64,000 nucleotides of DNA. It comes from Haematococcus lacustris. Lineage: Eukaryota > Chlorophyta > Chlorophyceae > Chlamydomonadales > Haematococcaceae. Where the stretch lies: assembly GCA_030144725.1 (NCBI GenBank), contig JASKMD010000027.1:2962842-3026841 (forward strand), written 5' to 3'. Of the stretch, positions 12,329 to 25,672 are shown one piece after another. How positions within the stretch are numbered: position 1 is the first letter of the stretch; every line of letters starts with the position of its first letter. Both the position numbers and the translations under genes were made by a program. The notes below the pieces were generated by a model. The model saw only the letters and a program-made list of their open reading frames with translations, made no database searches and was not told the DNA's origin.

Positions 12329-12828
12329 NNNNNNNNNNNNNNNNNNNNNNNNNNNNNNNNNNNNNNNNNNNNNNNNNNNNNNNNNNNNNNNNNNNNNNNN
12401 NNNNNNNNNNNNNNNNNNNNNNNNNNNNNNNNNNNNNNNNNNNNNNNNNNNNNNNNNNNNNNNNNNNNNNNNNNNNNNNNNNNNNNNNNNNNNNNNNNNN
12501 NNNNNNNNNNNNNNNNNNNNNNNNNNNNNNNNNNNNNNNNNNNNNNNNNNNNNNNNNNNNNNNNNNNNNNNNNNNNNNNNNNNNNNNNNNNNNNNNNNNN
12601 NNNNNNNNNNNNNNNNNNNNNNNNNNNNNNNNNNNNNNNNNNNNNNNNNNNNNNNNNNNNNNNNNNNNNNNNNNNNNNNNNNNNNNNNNNNNNNNNNNNN
12701 NNNNNNNNNNNNNNNNNNNNNNNNNNNNNNNNNNNNNNNNNNNNNNNNNNNNNNNNNNNNNNNNNNNNNNNNNNNNNNNNNNNNNNNNNNNNNNNNNNNN
12801 NNNNNNNNNNNNNNNNNNNNNNNNNNNN
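12329..12828. other. Assembly gap (500 N)
   Basis: Exactly 500 N, a conventional gap of unknown length. It sits between a reverse-transcriptase scrap and a long pentanucleotide array, so the true size of the array is unknown. Confidence 1.
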
Positions 12829-14907
12829 GCCCTGCCCTGCCCTGCCCTGCCCTGCCCTGCCCTGCCCTGCCCTGCCCTGCCCTGCCCTGCCCTGCCCTGC
12901 CCTGCCCTGCCCTGCCCTGCCCTGCCCTGCCCTGCCCTGCCCTGCCCTGCCCTGCCCTGCCCTGCCCTGCCCTGCCCTGCCCTGCCCTGCCCTGCCTGCC
13001 CTGCCCTGCCCTGCCCTGCCCTGCCCTGCCCTGCCCTGCCCTGCCCTGCCCTGCCCTGCCCTGCCCTGCCCTGCCCTGCCCTGCCCTGCCCTGCCCTGCC
13101 CTGCCCTGCCCTGCCCTGCCCTGCCCTGCCCTGCCCTGCCCTGCCCTGCCCTGCCCTGCCCTGCCCTGCCCTGCCCTGCCCTGCCCTGCCCTGCCCTGCC
13201 CTGCCCTGCCCTGCCCTGCCCTGCCCTGCCCTGCCCTGCCCTGCCCTGCCCTGCCCTGCCCTGCCCTGCCCTGCCCTGCCCTGCCCTGCCCTGCCCTGCC
13301 CTGCCCTGCCCTGCCCTGCCCTGCCCTGCCCTGCCCTGCCCTGCCCTGCCCTGCCCTGCCCTGCCCTGCCCTGCCCTGCCCTGCCCTGCCCTGCCCTGCC
13401 CTGCCCTGCCCTGCCCTGCCCTGCCCTGCCCTGCCCTGCCCTGCCCTGCCCTGCCCTGCCCTGCCCTGCCCTGCCCTGCCCTGCCCTGCCCTGCCCTGCC
13501 CTGCCCTGCCCTGCCCTGCCCTGCCCTGCCCTGCCCTGCCCTGCCCTGCCCTGCCCTGCCCTGCCCTGCCCTGCCCTGCCCTGCCCTGCCCTGCCCTGCC
13601 CTGCCCTGCCCTGCCCTGCCCTGCCCTGCCCTGCCCTGCCCTGCCCTGCCCTGCCCTGCCCTGCCCTGCCCTGCCCTGCCCTGCCCTGCCCTGCCCTGCC
13701 CTGCCCTGCCCTGCCCTGCCCTGCCCTGCCCTGCCCTGCCCTGCCCTGCCCTGCCCTGCCCTGCCCTGCCCTGCCCTGCCCTGCCCTGCCCTGCCCTGCC
13801 CTGCCCTGCCCTGCCCTGCCCTGCCCTGCCCTGCCCTGCCCTGCCCTGCCCTGCCCTGCCCTGCCCTGCCCTGCCCTGCCCTGCCCTGCCCTGCCCTGCC
13901 CTGCCCTGCCCTGCCCTGCCCTGCCCTGCCCTGCCCTGCCCTGCCCTGCCCTGCCCTGCCCTGCCCTGCCCTGCCCTGCCCTGCCCTGCCCTGCCCTGCC
14001 CTGCCCTGCCCTGCCCTGCCCTGCCCTGCCCTGCCCTGCCCTGCCCTGCCCTGCCCTGCCCTGCCCTGCCCTGCCCTGCCCTGCCCTGCCCTGCCCTGCC
14101 CTGCCCTGCCCTGCCCTGCCCTGCCCTGCCCTGCCCTGCCCTGCCCTGCCCTGCCCTGCCCTGCCCTGCCCTGCCCTGCCCTGCCCTGCCCTGCCCTGCC
14201 CTGCCCTGCCCTGCCCTGCCCTGCCCTGCCCTGCCCTGCCCTGCCCTGCCCTGCCCTGCCCTGCCCTGCCCTGCCCTGCCCTGCCCTGCCCTGCCCTGCC
14301 CTGCCCTGCCCTGCCCTGCCCTGCCCTGCCCTGCCCTGCCCTGCCCTGCCCTGCCCTGCCCTGCCCTGCCCTGCCCTGCCCTGCCCTGCCCTGCCCTGCC
14401 CTGCCCTGCCCTGCCCTGCCCTGCCCTGCCCTGCCCTGCCCTGCCCTGCCCTGCCCTGCCCTGCCCTGCCCTGCCCTGCCCTGCCCTGCCCTGCCCTGCC
14501 CTGCCCTGCCCTGCCCTGCCCTGCCCTGCCCTGCCCTGCCCTGCCCTGCCCTGCCCTGCCCTGCCCTGCCCTGCCCTGCCCTGCCCTGCCCTGCCCTGCC
14601 CTGCCCTGCCCTGCCCTGCCCTGCCCTGCCCTGCCCTGCCCTGCCCTGCCCTGCCCTGCCCTGCCCTGCCCTGCCCTGCCCTGCCCTGCCCTGCCCTGCC
14701 CTGCCCTGCCCTGCCCTGCCCTGCCCTGCCCTGCCCTGCCCTGCCCTGCCCTGCCCTGCCCTGCCCTGCCCTGCCCTGCCCTGCCCTGCCCTGCCCTGCC
14801 CTGCCCTGCCCTGCCCTGCCCTGCCCTGCCCTGCCCTGCCCTGCCCTGCCCTGCCCTGCCCTGCCCTGCCCTGCCCTGCCCTGCCCTGCCCTGCCCTGCC
14901 CTGCCCT
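12829..14907. repeat. (CCCTG)n pentanucleotide array, about 2.1 kb
   Basis: Almost perfect CCCTG repeats with one visible slip, a four-base unit near 12994. The right end passes directly into the TGAACATTGC minisatellite. Long open frames across it, reading repeated ALPCP or GRAGQ, are repeat artefacts and not genes. Confidence 0.98.
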
Positions 14908-15668
14908 GAACATGGGTGAATGCTACTGAACACATTGCTGAACATTGCTAAACATTGCTGAACATTGCTGAACATGGGTGAACGCTACCGAACACATTGC
15001 TGAACATTGCTGAACATTGCTGAACATAGGTGAATGCCATTGAACACTTTGCTGAACATTGCTGAACATTGCTGAACATGGGTGAACGCTACTGAACACT
15101 TGGCTGAACATTGCTGAACATTGCTGAACATTGCTGAACATGGGTGAACGCTACCGAACACATTGCTGAACATTGCTGAACATTGCTGAACATAGGTGAA
15201 CGCCATTGAACACTTTGCTGAACATTGCTGAACATTGCTGAACACGGGTGAACGCTACTGAACACTTGGCTGAACATTGCTGAACATTGCTGAACATTGC
15301 TGAACAAAGTTGAACACTGCTGAACATTGCTAAACACATTGCTGAACAAAGTTGAACACTGCTGAACATTGTTGAACACATGGGTGAACATTGCTGAACA
15401 CTGCTGAACATTGCTGAACATTGCTGAACATTGCTGAACATTGCTGAACACATTGCTGAGCATTGCTGAACATTGCTGAACACTGCTGAACATTGCTGAA
15501 CACTGCTGAACATTGCTGAACACATTGCTGAACATTGCTGAACGCTAGCTGAACATTTCTGAACATGGGTGAACATTGCTGAACGCTAGCTGAACATTGC
15601 TGAACATTGCTGAACATTGCTGAACACATTGCTGAAAATTGCTGAACGCTTGCTGAACATTGCTGAAC
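14908..15668. repeat. 10-bp minisatellite (TGAACATTGC)
   Basis: Tandem units of about 10 bp (TGAACATTGC) with variants TGAACATGGG, TGAACGCTAC and TGAACACTGC, arranged in a higher-order period that recurs every 150-200 bp in the left half. Open frames here read MFSNVQQCSA repeats and are not considered genes. Confidence 0.95.
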
Positions 15669-15895
15669 AGACGCCACGGGCCGCCGAGTCCCAGCCTTTG
15701 ATTTTTTGGACCTGGTTTTTTTTGGGTGATGGTGCATCAAGACTTGTGCTTGCAAGTCCCGTTTCGAGGTGTTGCGGGATGTTTGGGTGTCCAAACATGT
15801 GTTTTGCGGGGATGTTGCGGGGTGTTGGGTCGTCAATACGTAGTAGATAACGACAAAACCGCCAGTGCTAAAGGGTTTAAACACGCGAGGCCGAG
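15669..15895. other. Non-coding spacer between minisatellite and inverted repeat
   Basis: No gene seen. The right end (TAGTAGATA followed by ACGCGAGGCCGAGC) resembles sequence at 11260-11315. Confidence 0.5.
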
Positions 15896-15988
15896 CACCG
15901 GCGCTAAACAGCTCGAGACCGAAGCCAGCGGCCGCGGAGCGTAGCGACGCGGCCGCTGGCTTCGGTCTCGAGCTGTTTAGCGCCGGTG
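15896..15988. repeat. Perfect 40-bp inverted repeat with 13-bp loop
   Basis: Left arm 15896-15935 and right arm 15949-15988 are exact reverse complements over 40 bp, from CACCGGCGCTAAACAGC to CCAGCGGCCGC. They are separated by GGAGCGTAGCGAC. The arms contain a GCGGCCGC (NotI-type) octamer. Flanking GAGGCCGAGC occurs on both sides, but as a direct repeat. Confidence 0.97.
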
Positions 15989-16001
15989 CGAGGCCGAGCG
16001 G

Positions 16002-16560
16002 TGCAGGGAGACGTCATGGTGCGTTGCGTTTTGAGCCGGGACTCCTTGTAGGGCACGGAAATGATGGCACACAAGGCACTGTGGCAGCTAGAGCAGACGG
16101 TGACGGTGCGTTGGAGCAGGTGGGATGCACAGTAATGCAAAGGGTGCTTGATGATGGGCAAGACGGTGAATGGCACAAATTGTTGCAGGCGTGGGCCAAC
16201 ATACACTTGCCTCCTTGGTGCTTGATGATGTTTGCCGTGTAAAGCTCTGTCGACGCACGGCTCCCTCATTGTGCTTGGTTGCTTTGGGCGTTTTCCATGT
16301 ACAGGGAGACAACGATGTGTGTGTGCGTCTTGAGCTGGGCGCCAGGGACGCTGTGTGTGGCACTGAGCTGATGGCTTGCCAGGCACAGTGGCAGCTAGAG
16401 CTGACGGTGAGGGCGTGCTGGAGCAGGTGGGATGGCCGATAATGCATTGGGTACTAAAACGGGTGGGCTGGGAAGGGATGGGAGGGCTGTGGTGGCTGGT
16501 TGGATGGACATGACGGTGGATGGCACAATTTGCTGCAGGTGTGGCAAATGGTGGTGGTGG
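16002..16560. repeat. Imperfect tandem duplication, about 300-bp period
   Basis: Two diverged copies start at about 16002 and 16302. Shared blocks include CAGGGAGAC, GTGGCAGCTAGAGC, GGAGCAGGTGGGATG, GACGGTGRATGGCACAA and TTGCWGCAGGYGTGG. No convincing gene is seen. Confidence 0.7.
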
Positions 16561-16579
16561 CATGGTTCTGTTTGCAACA

Positions 16580-16605
16580 CACTCGCGCCGATTAAGGCCG
16601 GAAGT
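16580..16605 (+). mobile_element. Putative CACT-type element terminus, copy 1
   Basis: A 26-bp sequence starting CACTCGCG and containing GCCGATTAAGGCCGGAAGT is identical to 45167-45192. In both places it is followed by a palindrome array and then the 3' end of a Tnp2 gene. CACTA-superfamily elements begin with CACT, so this is a plausible left terminus. The matching right terminus was not found. Confidence 0.45.
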
Positions 16606-16730
16606 CACCAGGACCATTTCTCCCGGGAGGCATACCGCAGATAGCCCCAGGAAAGGCCGACTCAACGCCGTCGTTGTCATTGAAAAACTCAAAGTTCGTG
16701 CGATGTTATAACCATTTGAAATCCGAAAAA

Positions 16731-17408
16731 ACCCTGCGCAGGGTCCTAGCGACCCTGCGCAGGGTCCTAGCGCATCGGCCATTTGCAGGGTCCTGACGAC
16801 CATTTGCAGGGTCCTAGCGACCCTGCGCAGGGTCCTAGCGACCCTGCGCAGGGTTCTACTGACCTCATTTGCAGGGTCCTGCCGACCATTTGCAGGGACC
16901 TGCTACATTAGGCTACAGGGTCCTGCCGCACGCCTACAGGGTCTTGCGACGTTTGGCTACAGGGTTCTGCCGCACGCCTACAGGGTCCTGCGACGTTTGT
17001 CTACAGGGTTCTGCCGCACGCCTACAGGGTCCTGCGACGTTTGTCTACAGGGTTCTGCCGCACGGCTACAGGGTCCTACGACATTTGTCTACAGGGTTCT
17101 GCCGCACGCCTACAGGGTTCTGCGACACACGTCTACAGGGTTCTGCCACACGCCTACAGGGTCCTACGACACTCGTCTACAGGGTCCTGCCGCACGCCTA
17201 CAGGGTTCTGCGACACACGTCTACAGGGTTCTGCCGCACGCCTACAGGGTCCTGCGACACTCGTCTACAGGGTTCTGCCGCACGCCTACAGGGTCCTGCG
17301 ACACACGTCTACAGGGTTCTGCCGCACGCCTACAGGGTCCTGTGACCCACGTCTACAGGGTTCTGCCGCACGCCTACAGGGTCCTACGACACTCGTCTAC
17401 AGGGTCAT
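16731..17408. repeat. Palindromic tandem array (ACCCTGCGCAGGGT type)
   Basis: The left part (16731-16900) carries units of ACCCTGCGCAGGGTCCTAGCG and degenerate CATTTGCAGGGTCCT forms. The right part consists of about 22-bp units of the type CTACAGGGTTCTGCCGCACGC. It lies about 125 bp inside the putative terminus at 16580-16605 and 180 bp beyond the 3' end of the Tnp2 gene, where a CACTA element has its subterminal repeats. Confidence 0.9.
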
Positions 17409-17586
17409 ACAGGTCACACCGCTAGGTAGCTAAGGCATTCTATCACTAGTTGCTGATGGTGTGACAATGGCTGCAGCAGCAACATGACAGTGACGCAGCC
17501 CCGGCAACCACAGAACAGGAACAGCATTACGAGCATCTATTCTGTCATCCGTTCTTACTAGGTGCAGTACCGTGATTGATGTATGA

Positions 17587-20500
17587 CTAGCTGCGGCTGA
17601 GGCTGTGCGCTGGCACAAAGAACATACGGCCGTAGCCCTCCCCATCCTCAAAGCTGGTCACAAAGACTGTGAAGATCTTGGTGGCATCAAACATATACCA
17701 ATGCTCATCTCCATAGCCCTGGTGCATGCTGCCCATGGCTGACCGCTGCGGGCGGTCCTCAACAGGTGGAAGGGGGTCAGCCTGCCGCTGTGATGCACCG
17801 GCTGCAAGCCTCTGGGACTTCCTGGTGCCACCTGTGCTGGCTGCCTCCGCTGCTGCCTGCTCCACCCCACGCTTTGCTGACCTGTGCTGCTGTGGCCCAC
17901 CTATACCGCTGGGCCCAGCACCCCCATCTGCATCTCCGTCACCTGGTGGCTCTCCCCCCCCTTGACCTCCTGCGTTAGCCGCTGCTCCAGCTGCTGCTTG
18001 CTGTGGCCTGGGAACAGCCTGACCAGTTGCTGCCAAACATGAGGGGTGGGATGTAGGGCGGGTCAAGTAGATGCGGCTGACTGCTAGGCGTAGGAACACC
18101 CCAGGCAGCTTGGGGTGCTCCAAACGAACCCAGAACTGCACATGGCCAGCCCAAATGGCCCACTTGTCGTCTTCGAGCCTGAACGGGATGCTGACCCAGG
18201 TGTTGTTGCGGGTTGAGGGGCGTTTGTACACACTGCTGAACACAATGGTGCCATTGCAGTCTGCTCGCTGGTAGTACCGCACTGGATACAGGGGTGCAGC
18301 GACCCGTGGAGCCTCCTTGGCCTCCTCCTTTGCCTCCCTTGCATTTAGGGCCTCACCGAACACCTGCTTGACGTGCCATGGGCGCCATGGGGTGGCCTCG
18401 TCGCTTTTCTGCAGATCCTGGACTGCCTTCATGCAGCCCCTCATCATGGCACCCGGGCTGTTCCGCAGTGGGCACTCTGCACTGCCCGCTCCCAGCAGCA
18501 GGGCCTGCTGCCCGTCCTGTGTCAGCTCGTCCTTCAGGCGGGCCTTGTAGTCCTGCTAAGCCTCTGGCTCAGCCCGGTCAAGCAGCCTCTTGCTGGCGTT
18601 ATGCCCGGCCACCCGCATGGCAATGTGGGCATCCAGCTGGGCTCCAGGAATGCCGCTGGTGGTGATGGACTTCAAGTCATGCAGGTCACGCTCGATCCAG
18701 AGCTCGCAAAACAGGCATGTCCTGCCCACATTGCTCTCTTGCATGTGCAGCCTGTGCACACCACAGCCATGATATCATGTTGATGCATGGTCTGCCTGCA
18801 GCATGCATGCATTGTTGATGGGTAAGGTTGGCCTGCATGCTACTGTTTAAAACTCTCACCTGCAGGCCGTTGTGTGGAGGTTGGGGCAGACTTGGTCAGT
18901 AGGCACAGACAGCTTGTCCTTGTTGTCGCCATGCGCAGCTGGAAGCAGAGGATCACGGCGGCAGCGCTCCAACCTGGCTGCATAGGTCTTCAGATGTGCA
19001 TAGCCTGCCGCCATCCCCGCAGGTGTGGCGCTGTTCTCCGAGCCTGAATTGGGCAGACAAATCCTCATTGTTAGGTATATGTTAGTCATCATGCACCGGG
19101 GGATTGTTAGGTATATGTTAGTCATCATGGGACCGTGCCTGTAGATGCTTGTTTGTAATATTCTTGGTGTCAAGTAGTGCAGCATAGCGCCCTCCAAGGC
19201 TGTCCACAACCCACGGTAGGGCTCTGGCAAAAGGTTGCCCCGCAACACGATGGGTGAGAAGTGCACATACCAGTGCTTGTAGTCCTCCATGCGCCATCCA
19301 CTGCATGATGACATGGGCATTGCAACACCAGGGCAATCATAAGCGTGTCATGACATGCACCTTGCATTGTCATCATCCTTGCTTGTCAGTTGTGATATGA
19401 TTATGACATACTGCACAACATGATTATGGCTTACGTGCGGTTGGCAAGGTCTCCCAGGTCCCGTCCCAAGTCTGATGGGGATTGAATGGCTGCTCCACGC
19501 TTCAATACCTCACGCCTCACATCAATGTGAAGGCCATCTGCACTCATGAACCACTCCAGCTGGTGCTTGAGCAAGCCATACATGAAGCCGTGGTACACAG
19601 GCACTAGGTGGGCCAACCGGGCGTCCAGGTGTTTCAGCAGCAGGGGCAGGAGGGGCTGGGCGTGGCAGCCCACCACCCTAGGTTCGCCTTGGGACCACCC
19701 ATGGATGAAGGGGGCACCACGGCTCATGATCTGCTCGTGGGTGAACTTCATGCGCACGTCATAGATGAGCACATACTCCTGCAGTCCGCCACCGCAAGCA
19801 AGGATGGTGTGTGCCAAGGGATCCTTGTGTCTGATTTCAATAGCACATGCTGATGTGTGTGTCAAGTGTTCCATACCTCCCGGTTGGAGCCTGGTAGGGT
19901 CTGCAGCGTTGGCGAGTCGTAGCCAAGGGGCGCCTTCTCTGTAGGGGGGTTGGGGGGCTTGCTGATGTTGCAGTTGTAGCACATCTTCAGGGCGCTGTGG
20001 CCCATGCCCCTGGTCAAAGTGGCTCTACATGCACACAATCACGCAATTCATTCCTCAATGGTTGTAATATGTTTGTGGGCGGTACATGGCAGGGTACAAG
20101 TTGTATAGGGATAGACTGGACTGGGAGGTGGTGGAATCATTTGTAGGTGCAAGCTGTTGGCCTTTGTCTCACTCACGTGGCTGGGGTATCAGCGATTGAT
20201 ACCACTGGGACTCCATGGATGCGGACAGGCTCAACACGGGCGGGAGCCACACCATCAACACCTGGGCCTGGGTGTGGCTCCACTATCACACCCAGGTCAC
20301 CCGGGCCCTCGATGTGCTTGCTGACTTCCTGGCAGATGGCTTTCATGTAGCCTGTCAGGTGAGACTGGTGCTTTCCTCCGTTGATGACGGCCAGCACTGA
20401 GCTGCACGCCCGCTTGCCGCACACCTCAGCCGGCACATCCAGCAGCCTCAACAGAATCACACCCACTGACCAGGTGCCGTTCTTGCCCATGGTCATCCAG

Positions 20501-22336
20501 TCAACCCCAATCATGAAGTGGGCTGTGTTGGGGGAGGTGGCCACCACCTCTGGTAGCTTGGGCTGCATCTCTCGCCATGCAGGGCCTGTCAAACAACAAC
20601 ATCATGCTATGGTGCATGTCACTGTACTAATCACCTGGCTATGCTGTGAATTCTATGCCAAGGTCAACCCATGCCTACTCACTTGCCCGGAAAGAGCCAG
20701 CAGGTGGGTCCACGCCCCGAGCTCGCCTGAACCAGGTCATCACGTCCTTGCGCTCCATGATGTTTTTCACCACTGTGTCCCAGCCAAACAGAGACATGCT
20801 CCACATGGGCTTCAAGGTGATCTCCTGTGGGCTCCCTGTAACCAAGCAAGGGGCAGCATACAACCCATGTATACCTGTACAAGTGTCAATAGAGCTTCAC
20901 CATGCCCATGTAGATTGGTTTCACCTTTTTTCTTGTTCACATGGAAGCGAGGCGTCTCACAGTAGTCGCACTTGTCATCCTGGTGGGCGAGCCACTCAGA
21001 CCTATGCATGCATGCACATGAAGGCAACCTTGACCCCAACAAACACCATGTGTAATGCGCCATGCATGCATAGCCTAATCCACACCCTTTCCCCTGATCT
21101 CACCGTCGTATCTTCGGGTAGGTGAAGCCTGGGCAGTACTTGTTGTTGGCCTTGTTGTCCTTGCCCGCGTTGCACACATGCACCTCGTACTCATTTGCGT
21201 GCTGGACGCCCTGCAAACTCATTAGCTGGTAGAAGCTGGTGATGAGGTTGAGATCAGGCTGGTTTGCAAGTAGCTTACGGATCAGCTTCAACACCCCCTT
21301 CATCTGCTCCTTGGTCAGCCTCATGTCCAAAAGCCGGCTCAGCTCGTCCATCAAGTCCTTGCCTGACATGGGGCAGTTCCTGGAATTCCATGCACAAAGA
21401 CAAACAACAACTATATAGAACTACTCACTGCTGGTGATACTAATATCTGTTATTTCTAAGTACCTGAACACGGGTTGTTGAAGGTAGGCATCTAGCTTGA
21501 ACACCTTGCTTCGACGGGCCCTGGCGCCATCCCCCCCTCCTTCATCCCCCTCTGGACCCCCTGGGCCTCCCGGCTCTCCTGGACCCCCTGGGCCTCCCGG
21601 CTCTCCTGGACCCCCTGGGCCTCCCGGACCTCCTGGACCTCCTGGACCTCCTGGACCGGCTGGATACCCATCCCCTTACTCATCACTGTCTTCACCCCCA
21701 CTGTCATCACTATCACCTCCGTCCCCACCTCCGTCGACTCCTCCCCTTCCTCTTACACCCCCCTCTTCTCTGTCATCACGCTGTCCCCCTCTGTTGTCCT
21801 CTTCTCCCCTCCCACGTTGTTCGTCCCCTCCTCCCTGTCCCATCCCTGCACCCTCTCGAATCCTGCCCCCCTCTCGTCCCGTTGGGGCTGTCTGATTCCT
21901 GCCTCCTTGCCCCTCCACAGCCACCCCTCCTCCATCTCCACATCTCCCTTGTACACATGTCGGCCCCACATGCGGACAACATGTGGCCTGCGGTGCAAAT
22001 TGGCCGCGATGATGTGCACGCATTACCTGGCAGCAAGCGCACAAGTACATCATCGCGGACTAACTACAACTAGTGACATCTTACCGCCGACTCATGCGAC
22101 CTGTGTTGCTGTGCGCCTGCGCACTCTGCTCGTTCCGCATTAGCCAGCCATTCCTGCCAAGCCGTCTTGCCCTCAGCTCCCGCGTACTGGGGATGGCTCT
22201 TCAAACAGTGAGAGCGCATTCCATATAAGCCTCCTGACACCCCGCATACTCGGCATTGGAATGCCGTCTGGACCGTGATTGCCTGTGTCTGAGGAAGCCT
22301 GGTTAGCAGGTGGTCGCATCGTGTCCGTTGGGCCAT
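17587..22336 (-). CDS. Tnp2-type (CACTA-like) transposase, copy 1
   Basis: Exons read by eye: 22085-22336 (ATG at 22336), 21680-21987 or 21464-21987, 21104-21379, 20935-21001, 20683-20835, 20177-20585, 19877-20024, 19435-19778, 18860-19300, 17587-18751, all in phase. The N-terminus has a C2H2 finger (CRVCGVSGGLYGMRSH). Tnp2 hallmarks follow in order: DKCDYCETPRF, the IGVDWM...TWSVGVILL strand pair, CYNCNISKPPNPP, VPVYHGFMYGLLKHQLEWF, DYKHWYVHFSPIVLRGNLLP, VCPNLHTTACRLHMQE and ELWIERDLHDLK. The last exon adds a C-terminal module (FWVRLEHPKLPGVFLRLA ... MFFVPAHSLS) shared with copy 2. A TAG at 18556-18558 interrupts this exon in frame, and GAT GAG TAA at 21676 ends exon 2 unless the GTAAGG donor there is used. 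The copy therefore looks recently damaged. Transposition role is inferred from the family. Confidence 0.78.
21476..21675. repeat. GGP (collagen-like) coding repeat, exon or intron
   Basis: On the minus strand this reads as GGP/GEP triplets between the acidic cluster and ARARRSKVFKLDA. In copy 1 a GTAAGG donor lies just before it, so it may be spliced out. The related fragment at 11.6-12.2 kb has GAAGGA there and reads through. Confidence 0.7.
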
Positions 22337-22484
22337 CGCGGCCCGCTGTGAGTGTACCCACCCGGCGTCGCTTGCTGCTCTACAATGTGACTTTTGGTTC
22401 ACAGTGGCTCGGACGATAACTTGTGAGTAAGCACCCCTACTCCGTCTTGTGATCGCATACACTGCACTTAACAGCATCTGTGAA
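22337..22484. promoter_or_regulatory. Shared promoter interval of a head-to-head gene pair (element 1)
   Basis: Only about 148 bp separate the ATG of the minus-strand Tnp2 gene (22336) from the ATG of the plus-strand accessory gene (22485), so the two must share or overlap promoters. No clear TATA box was recognised. Inferred from gene positions. Confidence 0.4.
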
Positions 22485-25377
<2,893 letters not shown>

Positions 25378-25672
25378 CAGCTCCTTCTATTTAGCTGTGA
25401 CGCTTAGTGGACACCGGATGTAAGGCGCTACACAAGAATCATGTTAAAGGGGTTAGAGTTATCTGGTTGACAACAGACCGTGACCGTCTCCACATGTAAC
25501 ATGAGCACCAACAACATTGTCCACCGTCAGTGTACTTTCAAATGGTCTTCATGCCACACATACACACAATTGACCCCAAGGCATGGGGCATGGCACATAA
25601 CAACGTTGCACCCCATCAGTGTGGTTCCATGTGTCACGCTGTCTGGCACAACTATTGCTAGGCCTCATCATG
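25378..25672. other. Spacer between accessory gene and F-box/LRR-like gene
   Basis: About 300 bp between convergently transcribed genes. No gene, repeat or clear element end was recognised. Confidence 0.4.

Noticed and set aside
12829..14907. Very long open frames on both strands (repeated ALPCP or GRAGQ)
   Set aside because: Any pentanucleotide array free of stop codons is open in all phases. No codon bias, start or flanking homology supports a gene.
14908..15668. Several Cys/Met-rich open frames (MFSNVQQCSA)
   Set aside because: They are translations of a 10-bp minisatellite in overlapping frames.
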